Below are positions 14,592-23,361 of a stretch of DNA of 34,786 bases, piece after piece. Under the pieces are notes generated by a model. The model did no database searches. It had not been told where the DNA came from and saw only the letters and a program-made list of their open reading frames with translations. Each line of letters begins with the position of its first letter. The first letter of the stretch is position 1. Source of the DNA: Nostoc sp. 'Peltigera membranacea cyanobiont' 210A (GTDB lineage Bacteria; Cyanobacteriota; Cyanobacteriia; Cyanobacteriales; Nostocaceae); the NCBI RefSeq assembly GCF_002246015.1, contig NZ_NOLJ01000006.1, positions 637,311 through 672,096 of the forward strand, given 5' to 3'. Both the position numbers and the translations under genes were made by a program.

Positions 14592-15482
14592 ATGATCATG
14601 ACCATAGTGCGTAAATTTACAGCCGTTTTTTTAGCTATGAGTTTGTGCCTGACAACTGTAGCCTGTGGGGGAGGAGAGCAAAATACCACTACCCCTCCAG
14701 CTAAGAACGTTAGCCAAACCTCTACTAACACGAAACTGAGTGATGGGCAGTATCAAATACAACAAGCTACTTATGACGATGCAACTGGTGAGTATAGCCT
14801 GTTTTTACTTAACAATAATCCCCCAACCTTTGCAACCGAAAATTTGCAAATGGCACGGTTAACTGATGATGAAATCAAGCAGGGTAAGAAAACCTATCTA
14901 AAGGTAGAAAAAGGACAACCGATTTTATATCTGACGGAAGACTTTAAAATCGAGTACGTCCACAACGTTACCGAGAATAAAACCAATCCCCAAACAGGAC
15001 AACAAGAAACGACTGTAGTGCGTCGAGAAAATAACTTCTGGGCACCATTTGCTGGGTCTGTAGCTGGTAGCTTGGCGGGACAGGCAATTGGTAGTATGTT
15101 GTTTAGACCCCAATATTATGTACCCCCTGTCTATCAATCAGGACAAGGATTAAGTGGCTTTGGTGGATATGGCGGAAGCTATGGCCAAGCAGTTCAAAAC
15201 TACCAAACTCGCTATAATGCGCCACCAGCAGCCGTAACAAATCGCACTGCGTTCCGCAATACAGGGACAATTAGAAGGTCATATCCTGGAAATTCAAATA
15301 TACGCAATACCCCGCGTAGCACTACAGGTAATAACCGTCCTTCTGGTTCTGGTTTTGGTGGTAGCACATTGCAACCTTCTGGCAGAGCCACCTCACCTAG
15401 ACGCAATTCTGGCAGTGGTTTTGGTAGTGGGCGTAGTACAGCACCCCGCCGCTCAAGTGGTTTTGGCAGCAGACGCCGTTAA
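14592..15482 (+). CDS. Putative lipoprotein with Gly/Ser/Arg-rich tail
   Basis: 296 residues. The N-terminus MIMTIVRKFTAVFLAMSLCL followed by TTVACGGG is a lipoprotein-like signal with the acylated cysteine at about residue 25, so it is exported and membrane-anchored. Residues 45-150 form a compact soluble domain beginning LSDGQYQIQQATYDDATGEY. The hydrophobic glycine-rich FAGSVAGSLAGQAIGSMLF (about 155-173) may be a membrane-interacting hairpin. The final 110 residues are Gly/Ser/Arg/Asn-rich with repeated SGFG and APRRSS units, probably disordered and strongly basic. GGAGA precedes the ATG. An 11-bp-stem terminator follows 56 bp after the stop. Function unknown. Confidence 0.82.
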   Translation: MIMTIVRKFTAVFLAMSLCLTTVACGGGEQNTTTPPAKNVSQTSTNTKLSDGQYQIQQATYDDATGEYSLFLLNNNPPTFATENLQMARLTDDEIKQGKKTYLKVEKGQPILYLTEDFKIEYVHNVTENKTNPQTGQQETTVVRRENNFWAPFAGSVAGSLAGQAIGSMLFRPQYYVPPVYQSGQGLSGFGGYGGSYGQAVQNYQTRYNAPPAAVTNRTAFRNTGTIRRSYPGNSNIRNTPRSTTGNNRPSGSGFGGSTLQPSGRATSPRRNSGSGFGSGRSTAPRRSSGFGSRRR

Positions 15483-15538
15483 TCAATTCCAAGTTGAATA
15501 AATAGACTGCCTAACAAGTAAAGGTAGTTGTGCATAAA

Positions 15539-15578
15539 GAAGCCGGAGGGTAACAAGTCAAACCTCCGGCTTCTCTTT
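15539..15578. terminator. Strong hairpin terminator
   Basis: Perfect 11-bp stem GAAGCCGGAGG (15539-15549) / CCTCCGGCTTC (15563-15573), then TCTTT. It lies between the lipoprotein gene and the convergent membrane-protein gene and could end both transcripts. Confidence 0.85.
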
Positions 15579-15611
15579 ATATCTATGCAGTTTACGAGGA
15601 GGAATTATTAA

Positions 15612-15932
15612 TTATTCGGTTAAATAATATGAAATACTAAATACAAATATTGCTAAGAGAACAGGAATCATTTTACTAAAGTCTATTCGCTTTTGTTGAA
15701 CCATTTCTAAACAAGACATCGGAATCATCAGAGGCCAGAAGATAGTTGTCACCACAAACATCACAACCGATAAAAATTTATCTTCGGGATTGGAAGCAGT
15801 ATGACGTAAGGAAAATATTAACCAATTAGTTAAAAAATAGAATGTCATTAATAAGTAGCCAATAGTTAAAGTCAGTTGTATCTGATTCACCGTGAGTACT
15901 CCTGAAGTTATGTGAGCTTCACCAAACATCAT
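15612..15932 (-). CDS. Small membrane protein, unknown function
   Basis: 106 residues with three hydrophobic stretches at about 17-41 (LTLTIGYLLMTFYFLTNWLI), 53-72 (FLSVVMFVVTTIFWPLMIPM) and 88-104 (MIPVLLAIFVFSISYYL), so an integral membrane protein. The start may be either of two adjacent ATGs. No clear Shine-Dalgarno and no family recognised. The middle FWPLMIPMSCLE segment looks conserved-type rather than random, supporting a real gene. Confidence 0.65.
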   Translation of the reverse strand: MMFGEAHITSGVLTVNQIQLTLTIGYLLMTFYFLTNWLIFSLRHTASNPEDKFLSVVMFVVTTIFWPLMIPMSCLEMVQQKRIDFSKMIPVLLAIFVFSISYYLTE

Positions 15933-16248
15933 CCGTACAAAGTTATAACATATACAATCAGAATCTCACCCGATCTTTCCTGACGCAAACACGGGGTGAG
16001 GTTGAAAAATGTACTTCATATAAATGAGAACCGCCATAGCTATTAGAGGATGTTTGAAAAGTCCTCTTGTCGGTATCAAAAATTTTAGAGACGCGATGAA
16101 TCGCCGTCTCTACAATAATCAGTTTTTTGTAGAGACGGCGATTTATCGCGTCTTTGTGATGATTTATCGCATCTTTGCGATCTAGAATTTTCATCAAGTG
16201 CCTAAAGTCACAGCGAAACACTTTTCAAACAACCTCTTAAAGCAATTA
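15933..16248. repeat. Intergenic region with a long inverted repeat
   Basis: The TAGAGACGCGATGAATCGCC arm (16086-16113) faces GTAGAGACGGCGATTTATCG (16129-16156), giving an imperfect hairpin with about 27-bp arms and a T-rich loop. A second imperfect copy of the right part (GATTTATCGCATCTTTGCGA) follows at about 16161-16181. It is typical of Nostoc intergenic palindromes. The minus-strand open frame across it (15958-16221) has no protein-like signal. Confidence 0.65.
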
Positions 16249-17022
16249 TTAAGCGGTCTTAAAAAATCGAATAATTTCGCGGACATGATCGAGAAATTGC
16301 CCGTCGGTGGAAAGTTGCGCGATCGCATTTCTGGCTTCTCTCCCCAAACGCTCATGTTCCGTTTGATTTGTCGCCCGTAATTCTTCTAAATTGGCCGCAA
16401 TTCGAGCTAAATCTCTGCGAGTTTCTTCGGCAAAACGTTGTTGAGTTGCCGATAAGGAATAGGGTTGTTCAGGATTGAGTTGATCTTCCAATGACTGGAT
16501 TTTTTGTTCCAATATAGAGAAGCGATCGCGCAGTTCAAAAATATCTTCGCGTGGATACTTCCATTCTTGGCGAATCATCGCTAACCGCGCATATAAATAC
16601 TCATAAGCGCGAATCGCGGGACGCAGAATTGTTAATAACAAGGCTGCACCAGAACTTATATATCCAACTGTACTAATACCAGTGACAGCAAGAGTATAAA
16701 GACCAATGGCTGAGAATAAGTGTAAAGCTATGGCAACCCAGAGCGATCGCTTTGCCAACACTGTGACATACTTCACTTGTTTCTCATCGACTGGAATTCC
16801 TTTCTCAGTTGATTGTGCTGCTTCTGCTAAGACTTCTTTGGCTTGAAAATGCACATTCCACGGTACGGTAACAATTACCAACAGCCACCAAAAACTAGCA
16901 CCACCAATCACCCAGTCAAGAAAGTTACCAGCAGGGATGTGCAACCATTGCAGTAAGCCAAAAGCTGCCAGCACCACAACCACAATTCCTGCAATAGAAC
17001 TGATGAAAAAATTAATATACAT
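16249..17022 (-). CDS. Membrane protein with C-terminal coiled coil, unknown function
   Basis: 257 residues. Two hydrophobic segments lie in the first 55 residues and two more at about 92-135, so four membrane segments are likely. Residues 150-245 are charged and helical (EDIFELRDRFSILEQKIQSL, then ETRRDLARIAANLEELRA), a probable cytoplasmic coiled coil. GGAGACAGGG precedes the ATG. No enzymatic motif was seen and the family was not recognised. The coiled coil suggests oligomerisation or a scaffolding role (inference). Confidence 0.8.
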   Translation of the reverse strand: MYINFFISSIAGIVVVVLAAFGLLQWLHIPAGNFLDWVIGGASFWWLLVIVTVPWNVHFQAKEVLAEAAQSTEKGIPVDEKQVKYVTVLAKRSLWVAIALHLFSAIGLYTLAVTGISTVGYISSGAALLLTILRPAIRAYEYLYARLAMIRQEWKYPREDIFELRDRFSILEQKIQSLEDQLNPEQPYSLSATQQRFAEETRRDLARIAANLEELRATNQTEHERLGREARNAIAQLSTDGQFLDHVREIIRFFKTA

Positions 17023-17135
17023 CTTGCCCTGTCTCCGGTGAAACTATCACCTCGATTATGGCTAGTGGTTCTCAATTATACAAATATATTTGTGATGGTT
17101 TTTCTAGTTGCACATAATAAAAGAAGGGAGAAATA

Positions 17136-17603
17136 ATGGAATACTTCTTTGTAGAGTTTCAAGTAGATGATTCCAAAAGATTCAATGCTCTTTGTGAAGT
17201 TTTCAACGAAATTAAAAAAGATAAAGACAATAATTCTTGGCGTAATGAAGAAGATTGGCTAATTTTTTTTGCTCGCAAAGCATTATCACATTTTTGGTGG
17301 CCTAGTGAAGAGGAAGAGACTGAATATTACCGTCGCTGGTTTGCAACACCTGTGGAACAGAGGTGGACAGATCCTAGCCTCGAAACTCCTTGGGACTTTT
17401 ATTCTATGTTTGATGCTTTTCAAAATGGTGAATATCAATTAATTGCTTGTAGGATGGTTTCTGCCGACAGAGCTAAACTTGAATTTGAACCCTTTAGCTA
17501 TCCCTATGGCGGAACTGGTGCAATACACGCGTTAGTTGAATCCTTCGATTTTGTAATTATTGCAGAAGACGACGGTACAGGATACACAAAATTTAACCTG
17601 TAG
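17136..17603 (+). CDS. Hypothetical soluble acidic protein
   Basis: 155 residues, rich in Glu, Asp, Phe, Tyr and Trp, with a clear GGGAG Shine-Dalgarno 5 bases before the ATG. It has recognisable alternating strands (MEYFFVEFQV; QLIACRMVSADRAKLEFEPF) and a LVESFDFVIIAEDDG segment. No signal peptide, membrane segment or cysteine pair. The family was not recognised; it reads like a small standalone cytosolic protein, possibly of an immunity or accessory type, but nothing shows that directly. Confidence 0.72.
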   Translation: MEYFFVEFQVDDSKRFNALCEVFNEIKKDKDNNSWRNEEDWLIFFARKALSHFWWPSEEEETEYYRRWFATPVEQRWTDPSLETPWDFYSMFDAFQNGEYQLIACRMVSADRAKLEFEPFSYPYGGTGAIHALVESFDFVIIAEDDGTGYTKFNL

Positions 17604-17643
17604 TTTGGGCAAAGAATGAGACAATTCAAACCTTTTCCGATCG

Positions 17644-18051
17644 CTATTGGATGAGATAACTACGCCAAATTGATTGAGTATCTTTGCTACCTTTTTCTGG
17701 AATTAGCGATCGCCAAGTTTTACCTTCTTGCTGAATTTGCAAGTAAACGTCAAATGCTTGTTGTGGTTGCGTTAAGCGTCGTTTTGGTAGCTTAACAATC
17801 AAATCGTAGGTTCCCCGGACGTGGAAAGCTGGTAAATTTTCAATCGTCAGGGGTTGTTCTTGGGTAATTGATAGCCGCTTGATTTCAAATCCTTGAAAAT
17901 CTAAATCCAACTGTTGGCTAAGTTTTTGTTGAGTTTGTTCTAGCCCAAGTGTGATCGCTTTTTGCACTAACTCGCTAGTCGGTAGCAGTCCAATACTGCC
18001 ACAAGCTGTTACTAGCACCAGCAATATTGCTGTCAAAACTAACCGCACCAT
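17644..18051 (-). CDS. Small putative lipoprotein
   Basis: 135 residues from the ATG at 18051, preceded by AGGAATAAC. The N-terminus MVRLVLTAILLVLVTACGS is a lipoprotein signal (VTAC, acylated Cys17). The mature part starts helical (ELVQKAITLGLEQTQQKLSQ) and continues with strands (FEIKRLSITQEQPLTI; RGTYDLIVKLPKRR). The upstream in-frame ATG at 18120 would bury the signal peptide after 23 residues and overlap the divergent methyltransferase start, so it is rejected. Small lipoproteins of this shape are common in cyanobacteria; function unknown. Confidence 0.8.
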   Translation of the reverse strand: MVRLVLTAILLVLVTACGSIGLLPTSELVQKAITLGLEQTQQKLSQQLDLDFQGFEIKRLSITQEQPLTIENLPAFHVRGTYDLIVKLPKRRLTQPQQAFDVYLQIQQEGKTWRSLIPEKGSKDTQSIWRSYLIQ

Positions 18052-18118
18052 GTTATTCCTGAGATTCCACTTATCAGCGATAGTATAACTGTAGATTCTC
18101 TCAATTCTCTCATCTACC

Positions 18119-18784
18119 ATGCCAAAACAGTCTATAGGTCTTGATAAACAACTCTACAATTATCTTTTATCCGTTTCGCTGCGAGAACCAGAAATTCTTG
18201 AAAAGTTGCGCCAAGAAACCGCCAATCATCCCCGGAGTGGAATGCAGATTTCACCAGAACAAGGGCAGTTTATGAGCCTTCTGGTACAGTTAATTGGAGC
18301 GAAGAAAACCCTAGAAGTTGGAGTGTTTACGGGTTATAGCTCACTTTCTGTAGCTTTGGCGCTACCGCCTGATGGCAAGATTATCGCTTGTGATGTGAGT
18401 GAAGAATTTACTGCGATCGCTCGGCGATATTGGCAAGAAGCTGGGGTTGCTGATAAAATTGATCTCCGATTGGCTCCAGCTTTGGAAACTTTAGATCGGC
18501 TATTAGCAACTGGGCAAGCCGAGACTTTTGATTTTGCCTTTATTGATGCTGATAAAGAAAATTATGATGGATATTATGAGCGATCGCTGCAATTAGTGCG
18601 TCCAGGTGGATTGATTGCGATCGATAATGTTTTATGGTCTGGACAAGTAGCTGATGAGCAAAATCAAGATGAAAGCACTCAAGCAATCAGGGCGCTGAAC
18701 GAGAAGTTACATCATGACGAACGCATTACCCTCTCTCTTGTCCCCATCGCTGATGGACTTACTTTAGCAATCAAGCGACCTTAA
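18119..18784 (+). CDS. Class I SAM-dependent O-methyltransferase
   Basis: 221 residues, the usual size of the cation-dependent caffeoyl-CoA-type O-methyltransferase family. SAM-binding motif I is LEVGVFTGYSSLSVALAL; IIACDVSEE follows (acidic residue binding the SAM ribose); DFAFIDADKENYDGYYE carries the metal-binding aspartates; and GGLIAIDNVLWSG supplies the next metal ligand pair. It methylates a catechol-type hydroxyl, as the Synechocystis homologue does on caffeic acid-like substrates (family knowledge); the physiological substrate here is unknown. Divergent from the lipoprotein gene by 67 bp. A strong bidirectional terminator follows. Confidence 0.93.
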   Translation: MPKQSIGLDKQLYNYLLSVSLREPEILEKLRQETANHPRSGMQISPEQGQFMSLLVQLIGAKKTLEVGVFTGYSSLSVALALPPDGKIIACDVSEEFTAIARRYWQEAGVADKIDLRLAPALETLDRLLATGQAETFDFAFIDADKENYDGYYERSLQLVRPGGLIAIDNVLWSGQVADEQNQDESTQAIRALNEKLHHDERITLSLVPIADGLTLAIKRP

Positions 18785-18790
18785 TACAGC

Positions 18791-18820
18791 AAGGGCGCAC
18801 AACTAACTGTGCGCCCTTAT
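18791..18820. terminator. Bidirectional terminator between convergent genes
   Basis: Perfect 10-bp stem AAGGGCGCAC (18791-18800) / GTGCGCCCTT (18809-18818) with an 8-base loop. It sits between the stop codons of the methyltransferase and the SLH-fasciclin gene. The T tract is short in both directions. Confidence 0.8.
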
Positions 18821-18842
18821 TGCGTGTTCTGCTTCTATTTAC

Positions 18843-20516
18843 TTAGAAGTTATAGCCAACTCCCAATAGTAGCCCTACATCAGTATCATCCAGAAAAGAA
18901 GCATTTACGGAACCTGTCACCGTAAATCGAGAACCTACAGGAAGGTCTACACCACCAGTTAGCAGTAATCCAATATCAGTATCCAGATTAGCTTCAATTG
19001 CTACGCCAGCACCTATAAAAGGAGATATAGCAAAGCTTCGTTCACCCACGTTACCTGCTGTCCGTGGAGAAAAATCTAAAGTTACGGGAACCAAAAATAT
19101 TGTATCGTCCCCAAAGATCACCGATGGTCTAACTGATAGATTGTTTGTCAGACCAAGTTTGCTGATTACTGCAAAGTTACTATCGCTCAAAGCTGAATCG
19201 TTGCCGCTCAAACCAATATTACCACCACCTCCGATATAGCTTCTGCCACCACGAGTACTTCTGCCTACGTTAACATCAGGCGTTGTACTTCCTGTTGATG
19301 GCTGATTTAACTGACTGATGTTAACATCAGGCGGAATCAGGACTTGGTTAATTGCATGGATAACACCATTGCTAGCTTTCACGTCTGCCTGGAGAACTCT
19401 GGCATTATTCACCGAGACTTGACTGTTAGCGGAATCGATTTTAATATTTACTGGTCTTCCTTCATCGGTTGTCAATTCCCCTGCCGAGAGTTGACTAGCA
19501 GTTACTGCACCGGGAACCACATGATATCTCAAAATCTTAACTAACGCTTCTCTGTTCTCTGGTTGCTGTAACTGTTCTAAGGTAGCGGCAGGCAAAGCAG
19601 CAAAGGCATCATTGGTGGGAGCGAAGACTGTATAAGGGCCTGGCTGTTGAAGAATATCTACTAGACCGGCTGTCTTTAATAAAGAAGTCAGAGTTGTAAA
19701 AGAACTACTGGATGCTGCCAGAGAAACGATATCAGTACTTACAGGAGTTCCAGCTACAACGTACTGACTAGCTGGAAGATTGCTAGCAATCGGTTGCACC
19801 CGTCCTTGTTTAACTAAAGCTTGATATAAAAGTGCTGCTGCTTCAGCACGAGTCAAAGACTGTTGTGGATTGAGTTGTTTTACATCCGGGTAGTTGACAA
19901 CAAGATTACCTACTGTCGCTGCTGCCACACTGCCAACAGCATATTCTGGGATAGCTGAGGCATCGTTGTAGTAAGTAGTGAGAGTACTTGTATCGCCACC
20001 AGTTAAACCTAAACCACTACTTAAAGCAACGATCCCCTGCACTCTGGGAATTTCTTGATTTGGTCTAAACACGTTCCCAGGATAGCCTGCCAAAAATCCA
20101 GTTTCGTAGGCGTTTTGAATTGCCGCAGCTGCCCAGTAGTTAGCAGGAACATCACTAAATCCACCCGCGCTTAATTGCCGGACTCGGTTTTGGGTACTGA
20201 AAGCTTTTTGAATCAAAGCAGCAAATTCTGCACGAGTCACAGGCTGATTTGGTCTATAAGTACCATCAGGAAAGCCACTAATTACGTTATTCTCAGCTAG
20301 GGCTTGAATGAAGGGACGCGCCCAATAATCTGAGGAAACATCAGACAGGTTAACTGTTGAAGTAGGCGATGGTGTCGCAGGTGATGGTGTCGCAGATGGA
20401 ACAGGAGTTTGAGATGAAGCTGGGGCAGAAATTACGATGGGGGTTATTGTCGCAGCTGTAATTCCCAGAACTAGCAAAGTAACCTTTGTTGATGACCAAC
20501 GAAACAAACTAGACAT
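18843..20516 (-). CDS. Envelope protein: SLH domains, fasciclin domain, C-terminal beta-barrel-like domain
   Basis: 557 residues. Signal peptide about 1-35 (hydrophobic KVTLLVLGITAATITPIVIS). A Pro/Thr/Ser spacer leads to three S-layer homology repeats (about 56-106, 118-168, 182-236; signatures DYWARPFIQALAENNVISGF and TRAEFAALI). A fasciclin/FAS1 domain follows (about 262-395; YTVFAPTNDAFAALP, LRYHVVPGAV, NGVIHAINQVLIPP). The last 130 residues alternate strands and end in the aromatic GVGYNF, as outer-membrane beta-barrels do. SLH domains bind pyruvylated wall polymers and FAS1 domains mediate adhesion (family knowledge). The protein probably links peptidoglycan to the outer membrane; that combined role is inference. 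Confidence 0.9.
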   Translation of the reverse strand: MSSLFRWSSTKVTLLVLGITAATITPIVISAPASSQTPVPSATPSPATPSPTSTVNLSDVSSDYWARPFIQALAENNVISGFPDGTYRPNQPVTRAEFAALIQKAFSTQNRVRQLSAGGFSDVPANYWAAAAIQNAYETGFLAGYPGNVFRPNQEIPRVQGIVALSSGLGLTGGDTSTLTTYYNDASAIPEYAVGSVAAATVGNLVVNYPDVKQLNPQQSLTRAEAAALLYQALVKQGRVQPIASNLPASQYVVAGTPVSTDIVSLAASSSSFTTLTSLLKTAGLVDILQQPGPYTVFAPTNDAFAALPAATLEQLQQPENREALVKILRYHVVPGAVTASQLSAGELTTDEGRPVNIKIDSANSQVSVNNARVLQADVKASNGVIHAINQVLIPPDVNISQLNQPSTGSTTPDVNVGRSTRGGRSYIGGGGNIGLSGNDSALSDSNFAVISKLGLTNNLSVRPSVIFGDDTIFLVPVTLDFSPRTAGNVGERSFAISPFIGAGVAIEANLDTDIGLLLTGGVDLPVGSRFTVTGSVNASFLDDTDVGLLLGVGYNF

Positions 20517-21260
20517 GGAAATATCCTCTTTTCAATTTCTTGGGTTGACTATTGGAAAATACTGGATGCAAGGTTAAGTGAATACAAATATCCAGATAAT
20601 TATTTGGTTCGCCTTAATATGGAAACCAAAAATGAAACCCGTTAACTCTGGAAAGTTCAAATGTGGGACATTATGAATAGCTGCTCTGATATTTCATAAC
20701 ATTTATCCAAATGTTTACCACATGTAGTATCGGATTCCTATTTGTGTGTTTTTTAAAGAACCGCAGATCGCACTAAAGAGAAGCAGGCATACTGTGGTCA
20801 TCTCTTCTGTTGCAACAATAAAGATAATTAATGCAGGTAGGCGATTTTATCAGTTTTAAAATTCCAGTCAAGCAGTAAAATAATTGGCCTTTAATAGCCA
20901 TCTCTTTATAATTGCCGACGAGGGTTCATGCCGTCAAACTAAATGTATCATGATCTTTAGCAAGATTTAATAAATAAAATGTCTCTTGGCGATATGATGT
21001 ATTATTAATCTTTGATCGAAATTATACAACTAACTCAGGGCTGGATTTTGAGGAAAAACTTTCACTCTTTAGATAGTTGTCCTTGATGGTAAATTTTCAA
21101 ATACTAGACTGAAAATTAGCGATCGCAATCAAAAATTTCGAGCCTGATTGCGCCAAGATTTTTGGCTAGGAATTATTTTTTTACAAAAGACTATTTTATA
21201 AAAGCGAACCCAAAGATAAACTAGGATTTTTGGAAGCTGGCTAATCTGTATCAATTTTGC
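20517..21260. other. 744-bp intergenic region
   Basis: AT-rich, no open frame with protein character on either strand, no tRNA-like fold recognised. The part next to 20517 should hold the promoter and 5' leader of the SLH-fasciclin gene. One HIP1 octamer (GCGATCGC) lies at about 21119-21126. Confidence 0.5.
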
Positions 21261-21776
21261 TCACAACTCCTCTGGAGGTAGGGCAACAAATCCGGTTTTT
21301 AGCCCACGCTTGAATCCTGCTTTTTCATAGAAGTGCAACGTCTCCTCGTTTTTTGAGCCACTTAGAAGCATCACTTTATAGCACTGTTGCTGCCATGCTA
21401 AAGCTAAGGCATAATGTAGCACTTTTGTCCCAAATCCCTGTTGTCGAAAATCGAGATGGGTAACAACATTTTCAATAATGCCGTATGGACGTGCGCCACG
21501 CGTCAAATTGGGAACAATGGTTAAATTACATGTTGCTACTAGCTGGTTATCAACATCAGCCACGATGTAATACAAACGGGGATCGTGTAAAATCGCATCC
21601 CACATAGATTGTAAAACATCATCAGCAGGTAAAGGCGCATCGACAGGATTTAGGTGGTTATATAAAACCAAAAGTTGCGGAAGTTCGTCGCGTGTAATTA
21701 GGCGAACGGTAATTATCGGTTTAGACAAAGCTGTATTAGGGTAATTCTTCCAGAAAGTATTGTTTGACAATTTCAA
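21261..21776 (-). CDS. GNAT family N-acetyltransferase
   Basis: 171 residues from a TTG at 21776 (another TTG lies at 21770). Acetyl-CoA-dependent acyltransferase, cytosolic. Residues about 23-165 form the GNAT fold: ITVRLITRDELPQLLVLYNH, then YYIVADVDNQLVATCNLTIV, then motif A DFRQQGFGTKVLHYALALAW (the RQQGFG loop binds acetyl-CoA pyrophosphate), then KVMLLSGSKNEETLHFYEKA and a typical GFKRG end. No ATG is available before the fold and a TGA lies two codons upstream, so the native N-terminus may have been lost or the start is truly TTG. Palindromic repeats occupy the upstream DNA. Substrate unknown. Confidence 0.85.
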   Translation of the reverse strand: MKLSNNTFWKNYPNTALSKPIITVRLITRDELPQLLVLYNHLNPVDAPLPADDVLQSMWDAILHDPRLYYIVADVDNQLVATCNLTIVPNLTRGARPYGIIENVVTHLDFRQQGFGTKVLHYALALAWQQQCYKVMLLSGSKNEETLHFYEKAGFKRGLKTGFVALPPEEL

Positions 21777-22215
21777 ATGTCAAAACCCATTCTGGGAGGC
21801 TCCGCCTCCAGTAGCTTGACCAGAGGCAGAGCCTCTTTTGAATACATTCCCAGCCTGGAGGCTGGGAACGAGGCTACACAAGCTTTTGCGCTTTTCTTAG
21901 TGCCATTCTATCTCGACTCAATACCAATTGAAAAGCCTTCTGTCCACAACTGAACCGATACTCCATTACTGGAGGATAGAAGGCGGTTATCAGCAAAACA
22001 TCAAGAACTGTTACAAAAACTCATCTGCTGCATAAAGGCTAGGTAGAAGCTTGATAAGTGGAAGGTGAAAACTCAAAATATGTCATTGAGTTTTTTGTTT
22101 ACACTTTGTCAGCGCCATTCCTCCCATAGATTATTAGGCAATATTCTGGTTCCAATGATGGGAGATTTCACAACGGAAATCGCCGATTGTACTTTCACAT
22201 AAGAGATTAAGACTA
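21777..22215. repeat. Intergenic palindromic repeats
   Basis: Several hairpins in a row: GAGGCTCCGCCTC (21796-21808), AGAGGC-aga-GCCTCT (21822-21836), TTCCCAGCCT-gg-AGGCTGGGAA (21847-21868), and a larger structure where GCCTTCTGTCC (21935-21945) faces GGATAGAAGGC (21974-21984) and encloses CTCCA-ttac-TGGAG. The rest is plain AT-rich DNA upstream of the FGE-like gene. None is clearly a terminator. Confidence 0.65.
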
Positions 22216-23361
22216 ATGAGGACACAAGAACATTTAAGAGGCTTCGCTAGTAGTTTATCTAGCACATATCCGTTGAACAGAAGAATGTTTTCATTGAGTA
22301 AGTTAGAAGAAGAGCACTCAACTGCTACAACTGTGTTTGAATTTGAAATCATTACAGTGAATGGCCAAGAAAAGGAAAATTTCCAACGCCACGCTCAAGC
22401 CCAGTTCTTCTGTGAAAAACTTGATAGTGGAGAGAGGTTAGAGATGGTTGCAATACCGGGCGGCACTTTCTTGATGGGGGCACCAGAAGCAGAAGTAGGA
22501 AGGGATACCCATGAAGGTCCACAGCACATAGTGACAGTAGCCCCTTTCTTTATGAGTAAGTATCCAGTTACCCAGGCACAGTGGCGGTTTGTAGCAGCCC
22601 TCCCTCAAATCAATCGCCCACTTGCGCCTGCTCCTGCTGATTTCAAAGGAGACAACAGACCTGTAGAGCGGGTTTCCTGGTATGATGCAGTCGAATTTTG
22701 TGCACGGTTAGCACAGTTAACGGGACGAAAGTACAGGTTGCCTAGCGAAGCTGAGTGGGAGTATGCTTGTCGCGCTGGAACAACCACTCCTTTCTATTTT
22801 GGTAAGACTACCACAACTGAGTTGGCGAACTATGATGGACGCTTCATCTATAGTTATGAGGCAAATACTCCTTCATCTCCTGATTCACTTCCTTCTTCAC
22901 CTCCTCCTTCTTCACCTCCTCCTACATGTCCCATCTCAGGGTTCGGGTATTCCTGTAGTTATTCTTCTCATCTCACATCTATTACACCCGATTTTGGATA
23001 TTCCAGTAATCATCAAATTTCCATCAAGGAAAACAGGTTTTCATTTCAGGGGAATTACCGAGGAAAATCGCGTGAGCAAACAACTCCAGTTGGGAGCTTT
23101 CAGAAGGCTAATGCCTTTGGTTTGTACGACATGCATGGCAACGTGTGGGAGTGGTGTGCTGACCACTGGTATGATAACTACCAGGAAGCACCTTTAGATG
23201 GAAGTGTATGGCTATCTGATGATGAGAATCAATATCGGGTGATGCGTGGGGGTTCATGGATAAACTATTCAGAACTTTGCAGAGCAGCAAGTCGTGCTAA
23301 GGGACTCCCCTATGACTTAAGTTACTACATCGGCTTTCGGGTTGTGTGTGCTTTGGACTGA
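22216..23361 (+). CDS. Formylglycine-generating-enzyme (SUMF1/FGE-sulfatase) fold protein
   Basis: 381 residues. The core FGE-sulfatase fold begins at about residue 75 (LEMVAIPGGTFLMGAPEAEV) and continues with PQHIVTVAPFFMSKYPVTQA, RPVERVSWYDAVEFCARLA, YRLPSEAEWEYACRAG, NAFGLYDMHGNVWEWCADHW and MRGGSWINYSELCRAASR to GFRVVCALD. Two oddities are visible. About 55 residues rich in Ser/Pro (SSPPPSSPPP and beyond) interrupt the fold between residues 215 and 275. Of the two active-site cysteines in classical FGE, only the one in ELCRAASR is evident, so copper-dependent formylglycine formation is doubtful. Such domains in Nostoc are often fused or linked to kinases, STAND ATPases or CHAT/caspase proteins (family knowledge). 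The first 40 residues resemble nothing known. Confidence 0.87.
   Translation: MRTQEHLRGFASSLSSTYPLNRRMFSLSKLEEEHSTATTVFEFEIITVNGQEKENFQRHAQAQFFCEKLDSGERLEMVAIPGGTFLMGAPEAEVGRDTHEGPQHIVTVAPFFMSKYPVTQAQWRFVAALPQINRPLAPAPADFKGDNRPVERVSWYDAVEFCARLAQLTGRKYRLPSEAEWEYACRAGTTTPFYFGKTTTTELANYDGRFIYSYEANTPSSPDSLPSSPPPSSPPPTCPISGFGYSCSYSSHLTSITPDFGYSSNHQISIKENRFSFQGNYRGKSREQTTPVGSFQKANAFGLYDMHGNVWEWCADHWYDNYQEAPLDGSVWLSDDENQYRVMRGGSWINYSELCRAASRAKGLPYDLSYYIGFRVVCALD

Noticed and set aside
15958..16221. 87-codon minus-strand open frame
   Set aside because: It is made from a long inverted repeat (16086-16156), with duplicated KDAIN residues reflecting the repeat.
20900..20960. Possible tRNA-like GGGTTCATGCC
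   Set aside because: No acceptor or anticodon stem can be folded around it.
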